Source: Anaerolineales bacterium UBA6663 (GTDB lineage Bacteria; Chloroflexota; Anaerolineae; Anaerolineales; UBA6663). Taken from it: a DNA stretch of 6,826 nt. The translations under genes were made by a program, and so were the position numbers. Location of the stretch: the NCBI GenBank assembly GCA_002455335.1, contig DKKP01000438.1:8463-15288 (forward strand), given 5' to 3'. The notes below the pieces were generated by a model, which saw only the letters and a list, made by a program, of their open reading frames with translations, searched no databases and was not told the DNA's origin. Positions 1-4,945 of the stretch are shown one piece after another (position 1 is the first letter of the stretch; the number at the start of each line of letters is the position of its first letter).

Positions 1-2
1 GG

Positions 3-365
3 GGGCCCGCCACGCCGCAAACGACCCGCGAGAAGCTTGGCCGCTGGGTTGCGCGGGCCGTGGGCCTCGCGGCGGGGCTGCTGGCTCTGGTTTTCGTGGC
101 GGCCGTCACAGGCATCGCGTTCTGGTCGGCGATCAATGAAGGCAACAACATCTTGTATGGCCTGCCCGGCTGGACGACGCCGCTCTTCCTGTTTCCGGCC
201 CTGATCATTGTGTTGACCCTCGGCATGTTGGTCGGGACGATCGGGAGTTGGTGGGATCGCGGCTGGGGGATCCCGGGTCGCCTGTATTACGCCTTTGTCA
301 CGTTGTTGAGCCTGGTCTTCCTGGGCGCGCTAGTGCCGCTCGGGTGGCTCTGGGTCTGGGCCTGA
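3..365 (+). CDS. C-terminal end of a multi-pass membrane protein, possibly the tail of a serine hydrolase (5' end outside window)
   Basis: The frame is open from the first bases of the window, so the gene begins upstream. The in-frame GTG at 60 is probably internal, because about 19 sensible codons precede it. The visible 120 residues hold three hydrophobic segments: one just after the GTG (AAGLLALVFVAAVTGIAFW), one around TPLFLFPALIIVLTLGMLVG, and one near the end (TLLSLVFLGALVPLGWLW). Between the last two is a short charged loop with WWDRGW and the pattern GRLYYAFVTL. This layout of a few helices with a GR-x-x-Y motif before the last helix resembles the C-terminal membrane tail of some beta-lactamase-family serine hydrolases, but no catalytic part is visible. 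The family assignment is inference; another small membrane protein is possible. A GC hairpin follows the stop codon. Confidence 0.55.
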   Translation, partial: GPATPQTTREKLGRWVARAVGLAAGLLALVFVAAVTGIAFWSAINEGNNILYGLPGWTTPLFLFPALIIVLTLGMLVGTIGSWWDRGWGIPGRLYYAFVTLLSLVFLGALVPLGWLWVWA

Positions 366-371
366 CCTCTG

Positions 372-404
372 CGTCGGCCGGTCGGGCATCCCGACCGGCC
401 GACG
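372..404 (+). terminator. GC-rich hairpin after the first gene, possible terminator without a U-tract
   Basis: A perfect 15-bp inverted repeat (372-386 with 390-404) closes a CAT loop and starts 6 bases after the stop codon of the upstream gene. It is followed by GTCGTTAATC rather than a run of T, so it is not a classical intrinsic terminator. Its place at the gene end and its stability suggest a transcription end or mRNA 3'-protection structure. Confidence 0.45.
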
Positions 405-457
405 TCGTTAATCGGGCGCGAAATCAGTCGCTCACGCACTTCTCATGCTTCTACAAC

Positions 458-488
458 TTGTCGGCGGACAGGGGGCGGATGCTATCTT
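458..488 (+). promoter_or_regulatory. Extended -10 promoter for the ABC exporter operon, probably giving leaderless mRNA
   Basis: TGC plus TATCTT at 480-488 is an extended -10 box (TGnTATnnT type). A weak -35-like TTGTCG lies at 458-463, with a rather long 19-base spacer. The GTG start codon at 495 is 6 bases after the -10 box, where transcription would be expected to begin, so the mRNA would have no leader. No Shine-Dalgarno sequence lies in the usual place: the purine-rich stretch at 471-479 is too far away. The promoter before the sugar phosphorylase (4931-4939) has the same arrangement. Confidence 0.55.
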
Positions 489-494
489 GTTGGC

Positions 495-1664
495 GTGACA
501 GGCTTATCTGTATCCCTCCACCTGGCGACGCGCGAGCTGTGGCGCAACCGGGGCCGCTTCCTGCTCTTCAGCATGGTGATCGCGCTCATCACCGTGCTCG
601 TGCTGTTTATCGCTGCACTGGCTGAGGGGCTGGCCGACGCCAACCGTCAGTACCTGTCGAAGCTCGACGCCCAGCTGATGGTGCTTGGCGATCGCGCCGA
701 CGGCATCCTGACGGCGAGCCGCATCGGGCGCTCACGGATGGCCGCGGTCGAGCGCGTCGAGGGCGTAGCCGCGGCGGGCGCGATCGGGTTCTCGACCGCC
801 AACGTCATCGATCCGCTCCCGAAGACCGGCTCGCCGCTGCGCGTCTCGTTGGTCGGCGTCGAGCCCGGGAAACCCGGTGAGCCGCCTGCGATCCAGGGCC
901 GCGGCCTAAGCACGATCCAGGCCGGCGAGGTCGTGCTCGATCGCGCCGTGCTCAACCAGTTGCAGATCGCGGTCGGCGACACGCTGACGATCCAGACCAC
1001 CCAGGGCACGCAAGATCAGACCTACACACTGCGTGTGGTTGGCGTCAGTGACAACCAGGCGTACCTCTTCCAGCCCACGCTCTTCGTCCCGATGTTCACC
1101 TGGGACAGGGTCCGGCCCAAGGGCGAAGGCGAGTCGGCTTCGTCGGAGCTGACCGTCGGCACGATTGCGGTCAGAATCGAGGATGCGACCCAGGTAGAGG
1201 CCGTGCGCGCCCGGCTGCTCGACTCGGTCTCGCGCGTCGAAGTGCAGACCGTCAAAGAGACTTACGAGAACCTGCCAGGCTATTCGGCCCAGCAAAGCAC
1301 GCTGACGACTCAGAGCGTCTTCACGCTTCTGATCGGCGTGCTGGTGATCGGCGGCTTCTTCCAGATCCAGATCCTGCAGAAGGTGCCGCAGATCGGCGTG
1401 CTCAAGGCGATCGGCGCGGCCAACTCGACGGTCGGCACCGCCGCAGTGATCCAGATCGTTCTGGTCACGGCGATCGGCGTGGCGCTTGGCAGCGCGCTGA
1501 CGCTGGGGCTCAGCCTGGGGATGCCGGCCAGTGTGCCTGTGGCGTTCACGGGCGCGGGCGTGGCCACAGCCATCGCCGCCCTGCTGCTGATCGGCCCGAT
1601 CGGCGGCAGCGTATCGGTCCGCTATGCGATCCAGATCGAGCCGCTCCGCGCGCTCGGATTGTGA
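495..1664 (+). CDS. ABC transporter permease, FtsX/MacB/DevC type
   Basis: This 389-residue protein is the membrane subunit of an ABC exporter or mechanotransmission complex. A short N-terminal amphipathic stretch (LATRELWRNRGRF) leads into TM1 at about residues 22-42. A large extracytoplasmic domain (about 45-270, MacB_PCD-like) follows, then three helices near 275-295, 316-338 and 352-372. Between TM2 and TM3 is the coupling segment QKVPQIGVLKAIGAAN, which matches the family's typical GILKALGA pattern. The end, IEPLRALGL, is also typical. Four helices and this length fit DevC/MacB-like permeases. The GTG start is chosen because it is the first possible start in frame, keeps the N-terminal amphipathic helix, and sits right behind the promoter. 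The ATPase gene follows after 9 bases. No membrane-fusion (HlyD/DevB) partner is visible, so the substrate cannot be named. Confidence 0.88.
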   Translation: MTGLSVSLHLATRELWRNRGRFLLFSMVIALITVLVLFIAALAEGLADANRQYLSKLDAQLMVLGDRADGILTASRIGRSRMAAVERVEGVAAAGAIGFSTANVIDPLPKTGSPLRVSLVGVEPGKPGEPPAIQGRGLSTIQAGEVVLDRAVLNQLQIAVGDTLTIQTTQGTQDQTYTLRVVGVSDNQAYLFQPTLFVPMFTWDRVRPKGEGESASSELTVGTIAVRIEDATQVEAVRARLLDSVSRVEVQTVKETYENLPGYSAQQSTLTTQSVFTLLIGVLVIGGFFQIQILQKVPQIGVLKAIGAANSTVGTAAVIQIVLVTAIGVALGSALTLGLSLGMPASVPVAFTGAGVATAIAALLLIGPIGGSVSVRYAIQIEPLRALGL

Positions 1665-1673
1665 GGTGCCCTG

Positions 1674-2465
1674 ATGTACGCGCTCGAAACCCGAAACGTC
1701 ACGAAGACCTACACGCTCGAGGGCCAGCCGATCAACGCCGTCAAGGAAGTGTCGCTGGCCGTCAGGCCGGGCGAGTTCATCGCGCTGGTCGGCCCGAGCG
1801 GCTCGGGCAAGACCACGCTCCTGGCGATCCTCGCCGCGCTGCTCGCGCCGTCGAGCGGCGAGGTCATGATCGCCGGCCGCGATCTGGCCAGACTGTCCGA
1901 AGGCCAACGCGTCGCCTTTCGGCGCGAGCAGATCGGCTTTACGTTCCAGGCCAACAACCTCGTGCCGTACCTCAACGCACTGGAGAACGTCGAACTGATG
2001 CTGCGATTGAACGGCAAGCTCGACAAGGTCGGGCGTGAACGGGCAAAGGATATCCTGACCCGGCTCGGCCTTGGCAACCGGTTGCACAACCTGCCCGGCC
2101 AGATGTCGGGTGGCCAGCAGCAGCGCGTGGCGATCGCGCGCGCCCTGATCCACAACCCGGCCGTCGTGCTCGCCGACGAGCCGACCGCCAGCCTCGACAC
2201 CGAACGCGCCTTCCAGGTGGTCGAGACCTTCTCGGGCCTGATCCACGAGCAGGGCCGCGCCGGGATCATGGTCACACACGACCTCCGCATGGTCAACTTC
2301 ACCGATCGCGTCGTCATGATGCGCGACGGTGTGATTGCTGCCACGTACGAGACGCGGGCCGAGATCGAGGCCCTGGCCACTCGCGGGCACGCCGATGAGC
2401 ACACGGCCCCCGCACCGCGACCGCAGCCCGTCGGAGCCTTCAACCTGGCGACCGCGGCCGTCTGA
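1674..2465 (+). CDS. ABC transporter ATPase, MacB/LolD/DevA type
   Basis: This 263-residue protein is the cytoplasmic nucleotide-binding subunit that powers the permease encoded just upstream. All ATPase motifs are present: Walker A GPSGSGKT (40-47), Q-loop Gln92 in FTFQANNLVPYL, signature MSGGQQQR (144-151, with Met in place of the usual Leu), Walker B VVLADEP with Asp168 and Glu169, D-loop SLD (173-175) and H-loop His202 (VTHD). The Q-loop neighbourhood resembles the DevA branch (FQAHNLL). After about residue 225 there is an Ala/Pro-rich tail that is not part of the core fold. Translation is probably coupled to the permease: a GAGGTG Shine-Dalgarno-like sequence at 1662-1667 overlaps the permease stop codon and lies 6 bases before the ATG. 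A strong terminator follows. Confidence 0.93.
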   Translation: MYALETRNVTKTYTLEGQPINAVKEVSLAVRPGEFIALVGPSGSGKTTLLAILAALLAPSSGEVMIAGRDLARLSEGQRVAFRREQIGFTFQANNLVPYLNALENVELMLRLNGKLDKVGRERAKDILTRLGLGNRLHNLPGQMSGGQQQRVAIARALIHNPAVVLADEPTASLDTERAFQVVETFSGLIHEQGRAGIMVTHDLRMVNFTDRVVMMRDGVIAATYETRAEIEALATRGHADEHTAPAPRPQPVGAFNLATAAV

Positions 2466-2479
2466 GACGAAACGGAAAT

Positions 2480-2522
2480 ACGGGCCCAGGCGCGGGAACG
2501 ATCCCACGCCTGGGCCCGTTTT
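2480..2522 (+). terminator. Intrinsic terminator of the ABC exporter operon
   Basis: The arms at 2480-2497 and 2502-2519 form an 18-bp stem with one C-A mismatch and an ACGA loop. TTTT (2519-2522) follows, then GTGTTT. It begins 15 bases after the ATPase stop codon. Stem length, GC content and the T-run fit a Rho-independent terminator. The T-run runs straight into the -35-like TTGTGT of the next promoter. Confidence 0.85.
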
Positions 2523-2548
2523 GTGTTTCGCACAACATCGGGTATCGT
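2521..2548 (+). promoter_or_regulatory. Candidate promoter of the cobS-cbiR-cobU operon
   Basis: TTGTGT at 2521-2526 and TATCGT at 2543-2548 are spaced by 16 bases, close to the sigma-70-type optimum. Transcription would begin near 2555 and give a leader of about 40 bases before cobS. A promoter is needed here because the upstream operon is closed by a terminator. The -10 is imperfect, so the exact site is uncertain. Confidence 0.45.
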
Positions 2549-2554
2549 CAGAGG

Positions 2555-2584
2555 CGTTGCGACAACCCACACCACGTCGCAGCG
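2555..2584 (+). promoter_or_regulatory. 5'-leader hairpin just before the cobS ribosome binding site
   Basis: CGTTGCGAC (2555-2563) can pair with GTCGCAGCG (2576-2584) over 9 pairs, one of them G-U. The loop is 12 bases of A and C (AACCCACACCAC). The right arm ends at the first base of the weak Shine-Dalgarno-like GGAAG (2584-2588), which lies 5 bases before the ATG. The predicted mRNA would start with this stem. It is far too small to be a cobalamin riboswitch. A translation-control or RNA-stabilising role is inference. Confidence 0.4.
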
Positions 2585-2593
2585 GAAGCCATC

Positions 2594-3340
2594 ATGCTCG
2601 ATCGCCTGATCCTGGCGCTGAGTTTCCTGACGCGCCTGCCCACCCCTGCCCTGGCGCGGACGCCTGTAGCCGGAGACCTTGGCCGCTCGGCCGCCTGGTT
2701 CCCGCTGGTCGGTTTGATCCTCGGCGGTTTGCTCGCCGGCGCGCTCTACGGCCTGCGCCTGATCTTCGAGCCCTGGCTGGCCGCCACGCTCGTCGTGGCG
2801 CTCTGGGCGGCGCTCACGGGCGGCCTGCACCTCGACGGCCTGGCCGATTGCGGCGACGCGCTGCTCCCCGCCCTCACACGCGAACGACGTTTGCAGATCC
2901 TCACCGACCCAAGGCTTGGGACGTTCGGCGTGCTCACGCTGTCGCTGCTAATCCTGCTCAAGATCGCGACTGTCGCGGCGCTGCCTGAGGCTGGCCTGGT
3001 GCCCCTGGCCATCGCGCCCGTGATCGGGCGTTGGCTGGCCGTGATCGCGGGCAAGCTCCCGCTCGCCAAGAACGCGGGCCTGGGCGAGGACTTCGCGGCC
3101 GGGTTGACACCCGCCGTGATCGCCTTTGCCGCGCTGCTGCCGATCGGTGTTCTGGCGCTGGGCGTGCTCGGGGACCTGCGTGTGCTTGTGGCGCTTCTTG
3201 TGGCGCATCTGGCCGCGTTGGCCGGCGCCGCGATCTCGCGCGAGCGGCTCGGCGGCATGGGCGGCGACATGCTCGGCGCCATCATCGAGGTTTCGGAACT
3301 TGTGATACTTCTGACCTTCGCCGCACGGTGGCCGGCATGA
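2594..3340 (+). CDS. cobS: Adenosylcobinamide-GDP ribazoletransferase (cobalamin synthase)
   Basis: CobS is an integral membrane enzyme. It joins adenosylcobinamide-GDP with alpha-ribazole or its 5'-phosphate to give adenosylcobalamin (phosphate), the last assembly step of the nucleotide loop. The 248-residue length matches the family. The N-terminus has the typical ALSFLTRLPTP. The family's acidic signature TGGLHLDGLADCGDAL lies at residues 75-90, with Asp81, Asp85 and Asp88 as likely metal ligands. The conserved DPRLGTFG follows at 105-112. Hydrophobic segments fill most of the rest, and GGMGGDMLGA near the end matches the family's second conserved GD motif. The ATG at 2594 lies behind a weak GGAAG Shine-Dalgarno-like sequence. 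The stop codon overlaps the start of the next gene (ATGA), so the two are probably translationally coupled. Recognition as CobS is firm. Confidence 0.95.
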   Translation: MLDRLILALSFLTRLPTPALARTPVAGDLGRSAAWFPLVGLILGGLLAGALYGLRLIFEPWLAATLVVALWAALTGGLHLDGLADCGDALLPALTRERRLQILTDPRLGTFGVLTLSLLILLKIATVAALPEAGLVPLAIAPVIGRWLAVIAGKLPLAKNAGLGEDFAAGLTPAVIAFAALLPIGVLALGVLGDLRVLVALLVAHLAALAGAAISRERLGGMGGDMLGAIIEVSELVILLTFAARWPA

Positions 3341-4167
3341 CCCTCAAGATCGGAACCACCTCGTACATCGTGCCCGGCGACCTGGTCGCCAACGCGCGTC
3401 ACCTCGCCGGCCGCGCCGATCACATGCAGCTTGTGCTCTTCGACGTCCCGGGCGGGCCATGCAATTTCCCGACACCGGCTGACCGACGCGCGCTGCGCAT
3501 CATCGGCGACAGCTCCGGGCTAAGCTATATCGTCCACCTGCCGCTCGACCTGCACCTCGGCCCGGTCGAGGACCCCACTGGCCATCCGTCGTTGACCAAG
3601 GCACGCGCCGTCATAAACTCGACCCGCGATCTCCTGCCCGTGGCGTATGTCGCCCACCTCGATGGACGCGAGGTGCTGGCCGCCCCGACCGACGCCGCCG
3701 GCTATCGCAGCTGGTGCGCAGAGACAGAACGCGCCGTCGCGCAGGTCTGCGATTGGATCGGGGATCCGGCGCTTCTGGCGATCGAGAACCTCGAAGGCTA
3801 TCCGCTCGATATCGCCGACCCGATCCTGGCGGCGCTCCCCGTCTCGCGCTGCCTCGATATCGGCCACCTGTGGGTCGACGGTCACGATCCGCTGCCTGTG
3901 CTGGCGACGGCCCTCGAGCGCACGCGCGTGATCCACCTGCACGGCCTGGCGACTCGCGATCACAGTTCTCTCGCGCACACGCCGCCCGAGCACCTCGACC
4001 CTGTCGTTTCCGCGTTGCTTGACGCGGACTTCGACGGCTGGCTCACGCTCGAGGTCTTTGAAGCCGACTACGAGACCTCGCTGGCCGCGCTCCTCTCAAG
4101 CCTGGAGCGCTGTCGATCCAAAGCACCCACACCGTCGCATTCATCGCCCCTGAAGCCTGACGCCTGA
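3337..4167 (+). CDS. cbiR: Probable cobamide-remodelling phosphodiesterase (CbiR-like TIM barrel)
   Basis: This 276-residue protein belongs to the AP-endonuclease-2/sugar-phosphate-isomerase-like TIM-barrel superfamily. Candidate metal or active-site residues sit at successive strand ends: His67 (YIVHLPLD), His107 (YVAHLDG), Glu150 (AIENLEGYP), Asp174 and His177 (CLDIGHLW), His200/His202 (VIHLHG) and Glu239 (LTLEVFE). CbiR, known from Akkermansia muciniphila, is a member of this superfamily. It hydrolyses cobamides to adenosylcobinamide-phosphate and the alpha-riboside so that the lower ligand can be replaced. Lying between cobS and cobU makes this role much likelier than a sugar isomerase or DNA repair enzyme. 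The ATG at 3337 overlaps the cobS stop codon. Upstream codons in this frame lie inside cobS and do not fit the fold, which begins with [13 protein letters not shown]. The last five codons and the stop lie in a heptamer repeat. The superfamily is clear; the exact function is inferred from fold and context. Confidence 0.75.
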   Translation: MTLKIGTTSYIVPGDLVANARHLAGRADHMQLVLFDVPGGPCNFPTPADRRALRIIGDSSGLSYIVHLPLDLHLGPVEDPTGHPSLTKARAVINSTRDLLPVAYVAHLDGREVLAAPTDAAGYRSWCAETERAVAQVCDWIGDPALLAIENLEGYPLDIADPILAALPVSRCLDIGHLWVDGHDPLPVLATALERTRVIHLHGLATRDHSSLAHTPPEHLDPVVSALLDADFDGWLTLEVFEADYETSLAALLSSLERCRSKAPTPSHSSPLKPDA

Positions 4168-4176
4168 TACCTGACG
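4149..4176 (+). repeat. Four-copy CCTGANN heptamer repeat across the end of cbiR
   Basis: Four consecutive 7-base units read CCTGAAG, CCTGACG, CCTGATA, CCTGACG, and a decayed fifth (CCTTCCT) follows. The third unit contains the TGA stop codon of cbiR, so the repeat encodes the last residues (LKPDA) and fills most of the gap to cobU. It may be a small array of a dispersed repeat inserted or expanded at a gene end. Confidence 0.6.
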
Positions 4177-4187
4177 CCTTCCTCCCT

Positions 4188-4733
4188 ATGCTCACCTTCA
4201 TCCTCGGCGGCGCCCGCAGCGGCAAAAGCAGTTACGCGGAACGACTGGCGACCGAACATGGCGGCCCGGTGCTCTACGTGGCCACGGCGCGAGCCTGGGA
4301 CTCGGACATGGCCGCGCGCATCCGTCGGCACCAGGCCGACCGCCCCGCCCACTGGCGCACACTCGAGGCGCCGCTTGGCGTTGGCGCGGCCGTGACCGAC
4401 TGGCTGGCCGCCGCAAACGAGAAGCCGGCAGTGATCCTCCTCGACTGCCTCACGCTGCTGGCAAACAACGTAATCGCCCCACTTCCAGAAGATCTGCGGC
4501 CCGAGGTCGCAGAGGAGGCGCTTGCCCCCGAGATCGCGGCGCTGACCGAGTGCATTGCGGCCTCCGGCATCGATTGGATCGTCGTCTCAAACGAGGTCGG
4601 GCTGGGCATCGTGCCGCCCTACGCGCTCGGCCGCGCTTATCGCGATGCGCTTGGCCGCGCCAATCAGCGAATGGCCGCAGTCGCCGATCGCGTGCTTTTC
4701 ATGGTGGCCGGGCTGCCGCTGACGGTTAAGTAA
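4188..4733 (+). CDS. cobU: Adenosylcobinamide kinase / adenosylcobinamide-phosphate guanylyltransferase
   Basis: CobU is the bifunctional cytoplasmic enzyme that phosphorylates adenosylcobinamide and then transfers GMP to give adenosylcobinamide-GDP, the CobS substrate. The 181-residue length is normal. The P-loop GGARSGKS is at residues 7-14. The motif [17 protein letters not shown] follows, with His48 corresponding to the histidine that carries GMP in the Salmonella enzyme. Also seen are [12 protein letters not shown], and [20 protein letters not shown] followed by NQRMAAVAD, all typical of the family. The ATG at 4188 gives the standard N-terminus [14 protein letters not shown]. It lies 20 bases after cbiR and has no clear Shine-Dalgarno sequence; the preceding bases are pyrimidine-rich. 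If the neighbour is CbiR, its product already carries the phosphate, so only the guanylyltransferase half would be needed for remodelling. Confidence 0.95.
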   Translation: MLTFILGGARSGKSSYAERLATEHGGPVLYVATARAWDSDMAARIRRHQADRPAHWRTLEAPLGVGAAVTDWLAAANEKPAVILLDCLTLLANNVIAPLPEDLRPEVAEEALAPEIAALTECIAASGIDWIVVSNEVGLGIVPPYALGRAYRDALGRANQRMAAVADRVLFMVAGLPLTVK

Positions 4734-4930
4734 GCGCGCGGACCCGAGCGACCACCACAGTTCGGTGACGCCGCTTTCCTTCTTGGAGACACGGTCGGCC
4801 TCTGGTCGTGTAGTGACTACGTAAGTCGTCTCCCGCTCGACGCCATGACCCAGCCAGGCGCCGTATGGACGACGTCGCTGCACGACGACAGGTCGCATAC
4901 ACCCCACCGACGAAGAGCTCCGCCCTAACT
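4734..4930. other. Intergenic stretch between cobU and the sugar phosphorylase, no confident gene
   Basis: I see no RNA gene and no classical terminator here. A short perfect hairpin GTAGT-G-ACTAC (4810-4820) lies inside wider flanking repeats GGAGAC (4785-4790) and GTCTCC (4828-4833), with no T-run on the + strand. The minus strand is open across the whole stretch, from 4907 into the end of cobU, and could be a relic gene, but nothing recognisable is encoded. The + strand frame of the phosphorylase extends back to an ATG at 4865, which I judge not to be the start. Confidence 0.4.
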
Positions 4931-4939
4931 TGCTATACT
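4931..4939 (+). promoter_or_regulatory. Extended -10 promoter for the sugar phosphorylase, probably leaderless
   Basis: TGCTATACT is a near-ideal extended -10 box (TGn plus TATACT at 4934-4939). No convincing -35 is seen upstream, as is common for extended -10 promoters. The ATG at 4946 begins 6 bases after the box, so transcription would start at or next to the start codon. There is no Shine-Dalgarno sequence. Box and spacing match those at 480-495. Confidence 0.65.
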
Positions 4940-4945
4940 TTTCGC

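Noticed and set aside
906..2570. Long open frame on the minus strand (554 codons)
   Set aside because: It lies opposite the ABC permease and ATPase, whose motifs are unmistakable. Its translation is rich in Arg, Gln, Asp and His with no domain, which is typical antisense openness in GC-rich genes.
2466..2593. Cobalamin riboswitch before cobS
   Set aside because: The space left after the terminator is far too short for the element, and no B12-box-like sequence is seen.
1709..2830. Second long minus-strand frame (373 codons)
   Set aside because: It runs through the ATPase, the terminator, the promoter and the start of cobS. It is low-complexity Arg/Ala/Ser sequence and therefore a shadow frame.
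3031..3336. Upstream extension of the cbiR frame inside cobS
   Set aside because: The extra 102 codons are Arg/Gly/Ala-rich and out of frame with the well-recognised CobS. The TIM-barrel similarity begins at the ATG at 3337.
4865..4945. Earlier ATG for the sugar phosphorylase
   Set aside because: The 27 added residues do not resemble the family, and the extended -10 box would then lie inside the coding region. The ATG at 4946 is preferred.
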